Source of the DNA: Syncephalis plumigaleata
Lineage: Eukaryota > Zoopagomycota > Zoopagomycetes > Zoopagales > Piptocephalidaceae
Length of the DNA: 64,000 bases
Assembly (NCBI GenBank): GCA_025201365.1
Contig: JAIXMF010000001.1
Coordinates: 2,542,001 to 2,606,000, forward strand
Direction of reading: 5' to 3'
Below the pieces are notes generated by a model. It was not told the origin of the DNA, searched no databases, and was given only the letters and a program-made list of their open reading frames with translations. Shown here in pieces: positions 11,934 to 25,285 of the stretch (position 1 is the first letter of the stretch; every line of letters starts with the position of its first letter). Made by a program: the position numbers and the translations under genes.

Positions 11934-12606
11934 GAATGATGACGGATACGGCCATCAGTTATGGGTATAGAGTTTTCTCGTTTACGTAGCAAGAAGGATG
12001 TTACCATGTATTAACCAGTACAATAGAAAAGAGTCGATCTACGTAATAACAACTAATGGTATTCAACGGGGGATTTATTGGTTTTAAACATGACCGAATA
12101 ACAGGACCAAGTGACTGACTACTTGACTGACTGACTGACTGACTGACCAATTGGTTTATTGGTTTATTGGTTAATCTATGTTTTATATTAGACATCATCT
12201 TAATTATTGACATCTACATGGTAACCAATCTCTTCTCTACATATACGTCCACATTGCTCCAATTGTAATCGACAGTATTGTTAATTAGAATTGAATTCGA
12301 TAATAACATTGTTATAATGACATAAAATTATGCCGCTTTTTTAAAAACAATTCTAGTATATTAGTAAACAAGTGAGCAAGTGTGCGAATTGTGATGTAAT
12401 GGCCGATGCGTCATCCTACCGCATATTTATTCGTCCTACATCATCTATTCGTTCTCCTCGCTCTACAACCTCTTTCACTTTTCTACACTTCACAGCCATC
12501 CTCAATCTCTTTGGCAGTATTATCAAGTAGCAAGTGGTACTGCTTCTGTTTATTTCCTATTGATTTCCACGTCATATAGTCGTATATACGAAGGTGCAAT
12601 CTCATC
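11934..12606. other. Divergent intergenic region between the coiled-coil gene and UBA1
   Basis: No gene is supported. It holds a short GACTGACTGACT tandem repeat near 12,112-12,148 and a pyrimidine-rich leader before UBA1. It presumably contains both promoters. Confidence 0.5.
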
Positions 12607-15600
12607 ATGTCCAGCGTTGTCAATCCCAAGATGGACGTCGATAAGACGGAAACTGCCATCGATGAAGCGCTTTACTCTCGTCAGTTATACGTGCTTGGAC
12701 ACGATGCCATGCGTCGTATGGGTGCCTCCAATGTCCTTATCGTGGGATTACGCGGCCTAGGTATTGAGGTAGCCAAGAACATTGTACTCGCCGGTGTCAA
12801 GAGTGTCACTCTCTACGATCCTCAACCCGTAGCCCTTACTGATCTGTCTACTCAGTACTTCCTACGTCAAGAGGATATCGGACAGCCGAGAGATCAGGTG
12901 TCGGCACCTCGTCTCGCCGAACTCAATCAATACGTGCCAGTATCGGTGATGAGCGGTGAACTAACACCGGAGGCACTCGCTCCCTTCACGGCGATAGTTG
13001 TTACGGACATGCCATTGGAGCGTCAACTCGAGTTAAGCGACTACACGCATGCTAACAATATTTATTACATCTCCACGGAGACAGCCGGTCTATTTGGGTG
13101 AGTAGTACGATGTGCTCTATATAGCTACTATCGATCTATTGTATTAATAATAATGTTGATGATAGATATGCATTCTGTGATTTTGGCAAATCATTCCAAG
13201 TTATCGATTCGACGGGTGAGAACCCGCTTAACGGTATGGTGGCAGCCATCGATAAAGGCGCCAGTACGGTTGTTACCTGTGTTGATGAAACACGCCACGG
13301 CCTAGAGGATGGTGCCTACGTCACTTTTAGCGAAGTAAAGGGTATGGTGCAGTTGAATGGATGCGCGCCACGTAAGATCAAAGTACTCGGACCGTACACG
13401 TTCGACATTGGCAACACGTCCGACTATAACGACTATGAAGGAGGCGGTGTCTTCACGGAAGTTAAAATGCCCGTCTCCTACGATTTCAACTCATTGCGAG
13501 AGCAGCTAAAGAAGCCGGAATTCTTGATATCGGATTTCGCCAAATTCGATCGTCCAGCTCAGTTGCACATTGGTTTCCAGGCGTCGCATACCTTTGCCAA
13601 GACACATAATGGCGAACTGCCAAAACCACGCAATGACACCGATGCTCTAGAGGTCGTGTCGATTGCTAAGGAAATCAATGCATCATCGATGACGGACAAG
13701 GTAGAGGAAATTGATGAAAAGCTAGTCAAGGAACTCGCCTATCAGGCACGCGGTGACCTTGCACCGATGACCGCATTCTTTGGCGGTCTTGTTGCTCAAG
13801 AAGTGCTCAAGGCGTGTAGCGGTAAATTCACACCTATCCGACAATACCTTTACTTTGACGCGTTGGAAGCACTACCCGCGAGTGTCACCTTGACCGAGGC
13901 ATCCTGTCAGCCAACGGGCTCTCGATACGACGGACAGATTGCCGTGTTCGGTCGTGAATTCCAGGAGAAGATCGCCAATACACGTGAATTCCTCGCGGGT
14001 GCCGGTGCCATCGGTTGTGAAATGCTAAAGAACTGGGCCATGATGGGATTGGCATCGGGCGAGCGTGGTCACATCTACGTCACCGACATGGACACCATTG
14101 AAAAGTCCAATCTCAATCGACAATTCCTGTTCCGTCCCAATGACGTTGGCAAGTTGAAGTCGGCTTGTGCCGGCGAAGCGGTAACACGAATGAATCCCGA
14201 TCTTGCCGGACACATTACAGCGCATCAGAATCGTATTGATGAAAAGACCGAGGACATCTACGGGGATAGTTTCTTTAATAGCATCGACGGTGTTACCAAT
14301 GCTCTGGACAATGTCAAGACACGTCAGTACATGGATAGACGCTGTGTCTATTATCGCAAATCCCTATTGGAGTCTGGTACCCTTGGTACTAAGGGCAACA
14401 CCCAGGTGGTTATACCATTCCTTACTGAATCCTACTCATCGTCGCAGGATCCACCCGAGAAGTCGATTCCTATGTGTACACTCAAGAGTTTCCCCAATGC
14501 CATCGAGCATACCATTCAGGTGAGTGTCTAATGTGGTAGCAACACAACGTGCTATTGTAATTAATGATGTGTATCAATATAAATTAGTGGGCACGCGATT
14601 TGTTTAGTGCACTATTCGCATTGCCCTGCGAGAATGCTAATTTGTATCTAACACAACCAAACTATGTTGACTCGATAATGAAGCAGACGGGTAGTCAGGT
14701 AAGCCAATTGGCATATTCTAACTATGTCACTATGAGACTAACAATGATAACAATGACAATAGAAAGAGACACTCGATGGTGTATTAAAGTATCTGTCAAC
14801 GGAGAAGCCTATTAGCTTTGAGGAATGCGTCGTTTGGGCCCGTCATCGATTCGAGGAATACTATAACAATACGATTCGTCAATTGTTGTATAATTTCCCT
14901 AAAGATTCGGTAATTATAATGATACCTGGTGTATGTAACTGATAGTAGAATACTAATTGTATATGAATGAATCATGATGATAATAGCTTACATCATCAGG
15001 TGCACCATTCTGGTCTGGTCCCAAGCGAGCACCCGATGCCATTGCCTTTGATGCCGACAATGTAAGTGACTAGAGTTTGATGATACGTGTAATTGGTAGT
15101 AATCTTGTCATGTAGGAACTTCATTTGGACTTTATTCTAACTGCTGCGAATCTACACGCATTCAATTATGGACTCAAAGGTAGTGTTATATGATTACATT
15201 ATGATATGATGTAGATATCTATACTAATATTACCTATATAATAATAATAATAATAATTATAGGCGAAACTGATCGTAATAAGATTCGTCAAATGGCCATG
15301 GATGTCATGGTACCAGAGTTCTCACCGAAATCAGGCGTTAAAATCCAAGTACAAGAGAATGAAACAGTTAATGCACAAGCACCAGGTATACAAATTATTA
15401 CAACAACAACAGTAGCAGCAGCAGCAGTACTAGTTTATTAACTTGCTTGTTTATTATAGATGAAGAGGAATTGCAAACTATCATTACTTCACTTCCATCT
15501 CCTAAATCATTAGCAGGTTACCGATTAACACCAGCAGAATTCGAAAAGGTAAACAATATAAATACATATAGTGTAACAAGATCTAATACAATAATACATT

Positions 15601-16506
15601 GATTAGGATGATGATACAAACTTCCATATTGATTTCATTGCTGCTGCATCCAATCTACGTGCCACCAATTATGGTATTACTCCCGCTGATCGTCATAAAA
15701 CAAAGTTCATTGCAGGCAAGATTATCCCGGCCATTGCCACTACCACATCATTGGTGACCGGTCTCGTATGTCTTGAACTTTACAAGGTAGATTAATCATT
15801 CATTACATGTATATGTATATGTATATATACTCATGATGTACGTACTATTTATTAGGTGATTGATGGCAAGCAGAAATTGGAAGATTACAAGAATGGATTC
15901 GTCAATTTGGCATTACCATTCTTTGGCTTCTCTGAACCAATTGCCGTACCTAAACTCAAGGTAAATACAGAACAGCTGAATGATTGATTAATAGTGTATT
16001 CATACTAATTGTATGTAATTGATGTTATTTCCAATGACTAGTATAATGATAAAGAGTTTAGTCTATGGGATCGATTCGAGATTGAAGGTGATCTCACCTT
16101 GCAGGGCATTATTGATTACTTCAAGAATGAGCATCAACTAGAGATTACCATGTTATCCTCGGGCAACTCTATGATTTATTCGTTCTTTATGCCAAAGAAG
16201 AAGCTTGATGAACGTCTACCATTCCCGTAAGTGACATTACTGCTTGTATTGATCACAAGTAGTTATGCAGTACTAATACTAATACTAATACTAATAATCA
16301 TGACTTGATATAGTATCTCACAAGTGGTTGAGACAGTATCTCGTAAACCTATTCCTGACCATGTCAAGTCATTGGTACTTGAGATTTGCGTAAACGATAA
16401 GGATGGTGAAGATGTTGAGGTGAGTAACACTACAGATATATATATTCTTACAATATACTGATTGTATTATTAGGTACCATATGTTCAAGTTAAAATTCGA
16501 CCATAA
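12607..16506 (+). CDS. UBA1: Ubiquitin-activating enzyme E1
   Basis: E1 adenylates ubiquitin and carries it as a thioester before passing it to E2 enzymes. About 12 exons read through without a frame break, giving roughly 1,020 residues, the normal E1 length. The first half-domain has the inactive ThiF fold ([13 protein letters not shown]). The second has the nucleotide-binding loop [16 protein letters not shown] and the ATP-binding arginine region [13 protein letters not shown]. The catalytic cysteine lies in [15 protein letters not shown] at about residue 601, matching Cys600 of yeast Uba1. The adenylation domain ends [16 protein letters not shown], and the C-terminal ubiquitin-fold domain ends [10 protein letters not shown]. 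The start at 12,607 gives [13 protein letters not shown]; two in-frame ATGs are close together. It works upstream of the E2 gene at 57.8 kb. Confidence 0.96.
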
Positions 16507-16896
16507 TCACCAGATTAATGAATAATAGTTAATCGATTGATTCAATCAAATAAACGACATCTTTATCCTACTACTTAGTAATGAAAATGATTAATTAATA
16601 GTAAATGAATGTGCAAGTGTTTATTAATAAACTGTAAATGTTAAAGGAGAAATGCGCTAATTGGTTGAGAAAAACACTGTATTCATCACATTTCTTCATT
16701 TCATTGTAGATTATAAATCATATCAATCTCTCTCCGTTATCTATCTATCTCTATCTATTACGCTTCTTATACGACAAGTATAAAGGCCGTTTGTTGTTAG
16801 GGGTAATCACTGTCCTGTGTTACGCACTTGTTGGTACGCCTTTCTTTCTTTCTTTCTTTATCTCTTCATTTTCTTCTTTTCCTTCTTCTCGTAATT
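16507..16896. other. UBA1-NAMPT intergenic region
   Basis: It holds the UBA1 3' end, a lone terminal-inverted-repeat-like segment (separate entry) and the NAMPT promoter with TATAAAG at about 16,779-16,785. No gene is supported. Confidence 0.5.
16640..16679 (-). repeat. Solo copy of a Tc1/mariner-like terminal inverted repeat
   Basis: Read on the minus strand it begins CAGTGTTTTTCTCAACC, then AATTAGCGCATTT and CTCCTTTAAC. This matches the left end of the element at 54,042 with one gap and a few mismatches. The outer end abuts TA (16,680-16,681), the target dinucleotide of this superfamily. No partner repeat was found nearby, so this is a relic or a solo end. Confidence 0.5.
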
Positions 16897-19162
16897 ATGT
16901 CAGGACCATTTGGTATTCCTTTAGCGGTGCTTACCGACTCGTACAAGGCCACCCATCCATTCTTATATCCGGATGCAGCACAGGCAAGTTGTACACTAGC
17001 ACATAGGATATTAGCGTGTACTATTAATACCATTATTACACTGTTATCCATTTGCAAAGAGATTAATGGTTAATTTATTACGTATATCTAGATGACAGCC
17101 TATGGTGAATTTAGATGTTCCTATAATAATGATAAAGAGGATCATCGTATTGTATTCTATGGTATACGACATATCATCGAGCAATTGGTGGTGAAACCAT
17201 GGACCGAACTGGATGTTCAACGAGCGGATGACTTCTTTAAAACGCATAACGCAGGATTTACTCCTTTTCCATTTCCTAAAGATTTATTTCTAAAGGTGAG
17301 ACATTGATTGTATCTATGATGTCATTAGATGTACTTGCTAACTTGTTCATGGATTATCCTAGTTTATACGCGAGCATAATGGCTACTTTCCCGTAAAGAT
17401 TGAGGCATTACCCGAGGGTACAGTATGTCATCCACATACACCGGTCTATCAAATCACCACTACTGGTGACTATGCACCGCTAGCCACATTCCTAGAAACT
17501 ATTCTTACGATGGTATGGGTAAGTAATAATAAGAAAGAAAGCAAGAAATATATATATTAATATGTATATATTAGTATCCATCAACAGTGGCTACTTTATC
17601 TCGTCGTGTACGTGATGTCATTGAACAATTCTACGAAGAAACCGTTGATGAAAAGGATTACGGATCATTAGAAAGGTAATTCATACTTGATATATAATGA
17701 TGATATGAGATCATTTATTGATATTTATCTAGTCGATTACATGATTTCGGTTTTCGTGGTTGTACAAGTGTTGAACAAGCAGTAATTGGTGGTGCTGCTC
17801 ATTTGGTAAGTGAACTACTTGAATATGTCATCCGATTGATTGATTGATTGAATGATTGATTGATTAACGGATATAATAGCTTAATTTCCGTGGTACTGAT
17901 ACATTACCGGCTGCTTATCACGTACAATATCACTGGAATGAAGGACAACCGATTGGCACGTCTGTTCCTGCCACTGAACACTCTGTGATGATGTCCTATG
18001 CCACGGAACGAGTAAGTAGAGCATTAGAGGAAGTAAACATGCTCATTATAATAATGATAAATACTAGGAAGCAGTATTGCATATGATTGAAAAGTTTGGT
18101 ACAGGTGCATTTGCTTGTGTACTTGATTCTTATGACTATGCCCGTGCATTATCCGAGATTCTTCCGTCCATTGCTACGGAGAAACTATCAAAAGGTGGTT
18201 TCATGGTACTACGCCCGGATAGCGGTGATCCTATTGAAGTAGTGCTTATGGCATTACGGTAAGTGTACACGTTTATTTGATGTCTATTGCATTGATGCTT
18301 ATTATCGGGATGTAGAGCGGGAGAGAAAGTATTTGGTGTCGATATCAATAGCAAGGGATATAAAGCAAGTATAATGTTAAACGATGCTGCAATTGATACT
18401 AATCTATGGTATATACATATATAGGTATTACGTGGTTGTGGTGTTATTCAAGGTGATGCTGTTACCTATGATTCACTACAACATATACTGGCAGCTGTCA
18501 AGGGAGCAGGCTATGCTACGAATAATGTAGCGTTTGGTATGGGAGGTGGTCTACTACAGGTAATGTATTATCATAATACTACTAAGCTAGATACATCTAT
18601 CTATCTATCTATCTATTTGTATATTAAATGGTAGTCATCATTAATTAGCGTATGAATCGAGACACAATGGGATTTGCCACGAAACTAAGTCATATCGTCT
18701 ATCCGGATGGTAGTGATCGGTAAGTGTACTAGTATAGCGTATTGACGACAAGCATTTTCCTTATTGATTGTTATAGTAATGTCATGAAAACACCTAAAGA
18801 AGCACGAAGTAAAACAAGTCTGCCGGGAGAGTTTTACGTGAAACGTGATGAACAACAGGTGAGTTAACTGTTGTGTAATGCTACTACTGCTACTTACCAT
18901 TTTTATACGAGTGTAGCGTATTAAGGTATATCCAAAATCACGCACTCCTAATGCCGTAGTACCCGATGACAATATATTCGAGGTCGTCTACGATCATGGC
19001 CCGGTAGCGGATCATCATTGGGACACGTTCAATGTGGTGCGTGAACGAGTAGCTACGCAATGGTCGCAGGCCCCGAAACAACACGATCCCATTAGTGATG
19101 CCTTGCATGAACGCATTATTAATGTGGAAGCAGTGCAAGCACAGAATAGAACTCGTATATAA
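16897..19162 (+). CDS. NAMPT: Nicotinamide phosphoribosyltransferase (NAMPT-like)
   Basis: NAMPT joins nicotinamide to PRPP to give NMN, the first salvage step to NAD. About 11 exons join in frame to roughly 490 residues, the usual length. Visible family motifs: LTDSYKATHPFLYPDA near the start, LHDFGFRGCTSVEQA, NFRGTDTLPAAY with the nicotinamide-site Asp, VPATEHSVM with the catalytic His, the PRPP-binding RPDSGDPIEV, and IQGDAVTYDSLQHI with FGMGGGLLQRMNRDT. The first intron has a GC donor (GCAAGT) instead of GT. The C-terminal region (TPNAVVPDDNIFEVVYDHG) is less like animal NAMPT. Budding yeast instead uses nicotinamidase plus Npt1. A bacterial-type relative cannot be excluded, but the intron density shows a settled nuclear gene. 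Confidence 0.88.
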
Positions 19163-19670
19163 TCGCATATATGATATATAGATATATGTATATGAATGAG
19201 AGCCTAGTACATAGCCAATAATGGTAATGTAATAGGCAATGTCGACGAGTGTCATCTCAACATGTGTGTCATTGGACTAGTATGAGCTGTGTGCTGATTG
19301 GCTAATACGACACATCACCTTATCATCGGAGCCATCATTCGATGAACACAGACATGAATAAAGAAAAATGTCAATGCAGTCACATGGAGTACATTACAAT
19401 CTGTCGAATAATGTAACAAAACATAGGCACAGATATAGACACGCGTATGTATCCGTACCTACATTCGCATGAACGAGCGAGCGTATACAAATAGAGCGAG
19501 CGAGCGAGAGAGGACGACCTTTTGTAGAATAGCTTCTTTTGTTTCCTTAAGCTACTACGAAACTATCATAGTTCTAATTGTTATTAGTCGCTATTAGTTA
19601 CTATTGTATTGTCTACTATCACTACTCTATACCTAGTCTAGTACAGAATCATTCTATTTCTACTACTACA
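19163..19670. other. NAMPT-ERG1 intergenic region
   Basis: No gene supported. It contains a short GAGCGAGCGAGCGAGAG run near 19,495 and a pyrimidine-rich leader before the ERG1 start. Confidence 0.45.
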
Positions 19671-21862
19671 ATGTCGCCGCGTGACTATGACGTTATTGTT
19701 ATTGGTGCTGGTGTATTGGGAGCAGCCTTAGGCACGACACTCGGTAAACTAGGACGTCGTACTTTAGTATTGGGTAATTACTACACTAGTGACATACTGA
19801 ATGAGACATAAAGACTAAATGAACGAAACGAATATAGAGCGTGATTTACGAGAACCAGACCGTATTGTTGGTGAATTACTCCAACCTGGTGGTTATCGTG
19901 CACTACAAGCACTTGGCTTGCAAGGTGAGTACAAGCATTCTATGAGTATTACAATGAGTATCGAGTGTAATAATGCTCCGTGTCATTTGCTCGTAGATTG
20001 TACCGAGGATATCGATGCCATTCCATGTCATGGCTATCATATACAGAATGCCGTTCAACAAACGGTTACCATTCAGTATCCGGTGATTGACCCCATATCG
20101 GAGACGGAAAAGGAGGAAAGACCGCGTTATCATGGTAGATCATTTCATCATGGTAGATTTGTTAATAAGTTGAGACAAGCATGTCAACGCACATCAAAGT
20201 AAGAATGCTAGCTACAAAGATGTATTGATATTGGTACGATGCTTATTAACATTAAATGCTTAGTGTATCACTAGTAGAAGCAACTGTTAGTGAATTATTA
20301 CGCTGTCCAGTAACACAGCGAGTAATTGGTGTGAAATGTTACAGTAAATCAAGTAGTACATCTGAAGATCGATCCTATTATCAGGTAATGATGATGTATA
20401 GCGTATGGACATTAATGTGCTAATGAAGTGTGTGTATATATATACATTGATTGCAATTAGTATTATGCGCCATTAACGATTGTTGCCGATGGATGTTTCT
20501 CAAAGTTCCGTAAAGAATGTGGTGCACTTCAACCGTATACAGTGTCACATTTCTGCGGGTAATACACTTTTATTTAACATATTGCCATTGTTATTAACAG
20601 TGAATGAATTGCTAGGTTTATACTACGTGATTGTAAATTACCATCACCACAACATGGCCATGTTCTTTTAACGCCAGGTGCACCATACTAATGTATCAGG
20701 TAAGTGGCATTGCTATTACTACTGCCATATTAATGAGCTAACACGTAACAGATTGGTACGCATGAAACACGAATGCTTGTCGATATACCGGGTAAACTAC
20801 CAAGTATCGGTAATGGTGATATGAAGGTGGGTAGACACCATTATGAAGTAGATGTCAACTTGCTAAACATATGATAATGCAGAGATATTTGGCCGAGAAT
20901 ATCACACCGTATCTTCCATCATGTGTTACGGTAATGCTTAGTTGAATCAATAATCATTGTTGGTGCTCCTCAGCTAATGCGTGTTCCATTTTTAGGCTAG
21001 CTTCCAAAAAGCGATAGAAACGGAACGATTCCGAGTAATGCCTAATAGTCGACTTCCCGGTCATTTGAACCAAGATGACGGTGTAATGATACTGGGTGAT
21101 GCATTGAATATGCGACATCCATTGACAGGCGGTAAGTAACGAGTAACGCGTTATTATTCAATAGTATCGTAAATTAATCGTGCTGCCGTATTGTACAGCT
21201 GGTATGACGGTCGCCTTGAATGATGTACTACTACTACGCTCGCTACTGTCACCGAAAAACATTCCCGATCTATGGGATGACGTGGCCATACATCAATGCA
21301 AACTGGCACTGCATACCGGGCGTAAATCGTATGCTTGCGTACTAAATGTGTTGGCACATGGATCTACACTATATTCGCCGCAGATCCCAGTGAGTAGCGT
21401 GTATATCTTTATTCTCATGCACGGTATACTAATTTAATCTATGAATGCATTCTCCTGTCAATACACCCTAATAGATGACCCACAAATGAAGGTGATGCAA
21501 CAAGGCTGCTTCAACTATTTCAGACTCGGTGAGAAATGGTATGATGGACCAGTAGGTCTACTTGGCGGGTAAGTGATCATCGATAGCAGCGTAGTAGTGA
21601 TAGCTAGAGTACACTTATGATTAATATGAATGCTTAGTGTATATCAAAGTCAATGGCTTCTACTCGGCCACTTTTATTCGGTGGCCATGTACGGATTATG
21701 GCTCGTTCTATCGGGACAGACGGCATTGAACCATACAGGTTCACGACCATCCATGCTTGCCTGTTTACTTGCACTTCCCTAAATATAGTGAGATGCGTTA
21801 TCGTGTTATGGGCAGCATCATGGCTACTATTACCGGCTATGTTGGCCGAGTTCTTGGCTTAA
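19671..21862 (+). CDS. ERG1: Squalene monooxygenase (squalene epoxidase)
   Basis: This FAD enzyme makes 2,3-oxidosqualene from squalene at the ER, the committed oxygen step of sterol synthesis. Exon 1 has the Rossmann motif DVIVIGAGVLGAALGTTLG, followed by RDLREPDRIVGELLQPGGY. Later exons have GRSFHHGRFVNKLRQAC, YYAPLTIVADGCFSKFRKE, IGTHETRMLVDIPGKLPS, the second FAD motif GVMILGDALNMRHPLTGG, and MTVALNDVLLLRSLL. The C-terminal part is hydrophobic, as expected for a membrane anchor. A one-base deficit is needed near 20,690 (before LMYQ), near 21,373 (before AADP) and near 21,779 (before the final NIVRCVIVLWAAS segment). With these the protein ends at 21,862. Without the last one another frame would end at 21,796. 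Function is certain; the exact C-terminus is not. Confidence 0.85.
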
Positions 21863-22165
21863 TTATTATTATTTGTTGCTATTGCTATTATTATTATTAT
21901 TTGTGACTGGTGGTAATGCTCCACTACTTACTAATGCTTTCTTTTTGATCTATAATAAATTTATTCGAATATAACCAATGTAGAAAGATCGATTGTTGTT
22001 ATTGCTAAAAGCACAACTGTTCATGTGCATCACTTGCAATTATCACGTATATGTATCGTTAGATGATGGTAAATACTAATTAGAAATGAATGTAGAATGG
22101 CTCATTTTTATTATTACTCATATTAAAGAGTATAGTTCTATCTATAGAATTAGCAAGCGTATATC
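21863..22165. other. Convergent gap between ERG1 and the oligopeptidase gene
   Basis: AT-rich ATT repeats and AATAAATTTATTC near 21,955 probably serve as 3' ends of both genes. No gene is supported. Confidence 0.45.
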
Positions 22166-24660
22166 CTACGGTAACAAATAATAAACAGGTCTAAGATCGG
22201 ATTGATGTTTAAGCACCTGAAGTGATTTCTCCAATTTATCTATGGCAAATGCAATGTCGGTAGCTTTATCTTCAATAATTTTGTTCTTTTTAGCTGATCC
22301 AACTGAACGGAATAGATTAGCTCGCTATAGAAGCAACAGAACATACTAATAAACGAATACTTACAATGACCAGATTCTGTATCGGTCAGCTGAAGGATGA
22401 CATGTGGCTCCGGATCTTGTGGTCCACCGGCAACACTACTTGCTCGTAATCGAGCCACCCATTTGGACGGATCTAGTTGATTACATTATTATTACTATTG
22501 TCATTATTATTATTGCTACGGGAATAGCTTACCCCAATAAGGAACTCGTTGATCTTTTATACCCACACGAACCAACATGTTGGGGTATTTCACGTTGACC
22601 TTGATGTTGTCATAGGGCGAGTAGGATTTGATAACGTTGAAATCGTCCTTGTTAGTAGGATTTCCCCATTCAGGATACTCGCCTTTCGTCAACGGGAGAT
22701 TAGGGTTCATCATCGTATTCAATACATCTACGAAGGGTGCTTTGTTTATCGCATGTGAATTTACCGTTCATTCGATTGATAAATATTAACTAGACCACTT
22801 ACAATAGGTAACGGCTACTTTGGCGATATTTGGCATCTGATTCATGACCGCTCCCACTAGCATACCACCGGCACTATGTCCCTCGATGACCAGCAGTTCA
22901 TGTCGTGTAAGTTTAGCTTGAACAAGTTGAAGTGCTGCCGCGATAAAATCATTAAAGCTATTCTGCTTGTTGTGTAGTCGACCACCATCCGTCCAAGCAT
23001 CGCCCAGATCGCCACCACCTCTAACGTGAGCGATTGCATAGACGAAACCACGATCTAGCAGTGAAATGATATTTGGATCAAACTTGGGAGTTGACGTTTC
23101 GCCATAGGCGCCATAACCATGTAACCATGCAAAATTACTACCATCCCAGTTTAGTTTATCATTTCGATAGGCGATGGTGATGGGAACTTGAACAACATTA
23201 GGCTGACCCGAATTCGGTCGACTACGAGATGTCGCGTGGATTCGAGTGGTGGTGTACAACGCTTGATTGTAGTTGGCTACATCTTGCTGGAAGATGAGAC
23301 GACATTGGCCTATGGCCATATCGCAATCATACTGAGAGATTGGTACGATAAGGCTTTCAACGGCGATCCGTAGGATATTGCTCGTACGAGATGGTTGATG
23401 CGACATCGGTGCTACATTATAGGCGGTGAATGGTATATTTATGACACGATACGGCAGGGCATTCGAGTTTAGCTTGCCTTCACCATCAAGCTTAAATAGT
23501 TTAATGGCGTTTATCCCGTTAACCTGCTCGAATACCGCCATATATTGCGATGCAGCCGTGATATATTTAACATTGGTGTGTACGACATTGTTAAATACTT
23601 TTCGCCAGAATCCATAGTCGCATTCATCGATATCGTCGCACACGTAATACTGCTGCACTTCGCTAAGCATTCCCTTCTGGTCCATGTTACTTATAATGAG
23701 AAACTGGCCGTTAAAATGATCCACACTATACGCATGATTCTCTTCACTGAGCACGAAGCGTTGCAGGTTCGTCATCTCTCGATCCATGTAGTAAACGTCA
23801 CTGCTATAATAATCCTCGGATTCAATGAAAATGTACTCATCACTTGATGATCTCTTGATTTTAATCTCTCTTTCTTCGTTCTTCTCCCGATGAAGGACAT
23901 CTTCTTTAATGCCACTCTTCGTAAGAAAACGACGTTTCACATGGTTTATACCATCGTAATAATGTGCGTAAATGATACTTTTGCTATCTGAATGCCATTG
24001 AAATTGCGGGGCAGCATCATTAATGGTGATGTGACTGAGCAACATATTGGTGGCAAGATTCACCACATAAATATTGTAGGCATCGGTGCCTTTTATGTTC
24101 GCGGCAATACCAATGTGCCTTTCATCCGGACTTACTTGTACGTAAAGAATTTTGACGTAGTTGCTACCAAATGCATTACCATCAAATAGCAGTTGCTCCG
24201 GTTGATTAGGCTGTCGCTGATAGCTTCGATACAGTGCGGTAAACTCTTTACCCAGTGGATATCGAGTGTAGTATTTGTAATCGCCCACGAATTGTACCAA
24301 TGATGGATCCTCACCCGAAGTACGCTGACGTATCTCGCTGGCAATCATTTGTTGAAGTTGACATAACGGTGCTAGCATCGTGTTGGCATAGTTATTCTCC
24401 TCTTGTAAGTGTTTCTGCATCTCCACGGATACACCACGGCTATTCTGCATCCAGTCATACGGGTCGAGATGCGGTCTTTGATGATAGGTGCGGGCATATC
24501 TGACTGCCGGTGCTATCGGTGGAGATAGGTGATGTCCACTAGAACGCTGACAAAACCCTGGTTTAGGATTAGGCGATGCGAGCGAGTCTTTAATTCTGCT
24601 TGTATATCCAAAGAGTAGCAGTATCGCCACAGTTACATGGAAAAATCGTATAGTCATCAT
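22166..24660 (-). CDS. Secreted oligopeptidase B-like serine peptidase (family S9A)
   Basis: This is probably an extracellular or vacuolar protease cutting peptides after basic residues. A large first exon (24,660 to about 22,801) begins with a signal peptide (MMTIRFFHVTVAILLLFGY). The N-terminal propeller start is PAVRYARTYHQRPHLDPYDW, as in oligopeptidase B. The hydrolase domain has RGGGDLGDAWTDGGRL and the nucleophile motif EGHSAGGMLVGAVMNQMP. Later exons give SPFVDVLNTMMNPNLPLT, EYPEWGNP, SYSPYDN, the catalytic Asp in KDQRVPYWG, and the catalytic His in TESGHR. Length is about 740 residues with no frame break seen. Typical oligopeptidase B is cytosolic, so the signal peptide is unusual. 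It could be involved in maturing or degrading secreted peptides such as those nearby, which is speculation. Confidence 0.85.
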
Positions 24661-25285
24661 TCTATCATGTATAGCGTACGTTCTAATATCGTAATGCGAA
24701 TAGAGGAGGGGGAGAGAAAGAGGAAGCTAAAAGTTATAAAGCACCATGTGCATGCATATGCGGATTTATGTCAATATCCAACATCAGTTCTGCTTACTCC
24801 TTGAAATGAGAAAATGTCACAGTCTTCCATTTATACTATCGAATTTCACATTCTGCTCCTGTTTGGCATTCCAGTTTTTTCTTCAGACCTTTATATTTCC
24901 ATTCCTAGTACTCGAAATAAAACTGAGCTCGTTTAACCACAGTTAGCGTTGAATGGTAGTTGGTAAGCTTGACGCAAAAGAAAACATAATTTTATATTGG
25001 TTCATAATCCATGCAAGTTATACCGATGTTGTACTTACTAGTGATATCATGTAATACCTAGTTAATGTCATGTACGGTAAGCTAATGGCAAGTCATACAA
25101 ATTCATCTTGCCAATCAATCTTTGCCTCTTGTCCATATTCCATTTGACTCCTTTAGAACAAGTATTCTATACTCTCGTCGTTCATTACTGTCATTACACT
25201 CCTTTATTCCAATATTACTTTTATTCGTGTTTATCGCTGCTTTATACATTCGTGCTAGTCTGCTTGTTTATCACATAAAGTTAAG
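24661..25285. other. Divergent intergenic region before the small peptide gene
   Basis: No gene supported. It lies between the oligopeptidase start and the peptide gene start and presumably holds both promoters. The last 100 bases resemble the leader of the micro-exon gene in being rich in TATTCT/CTT and containing GTTTATC/CTTATCTGTC-like motifs before the ATG. Confidence 0.4.
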
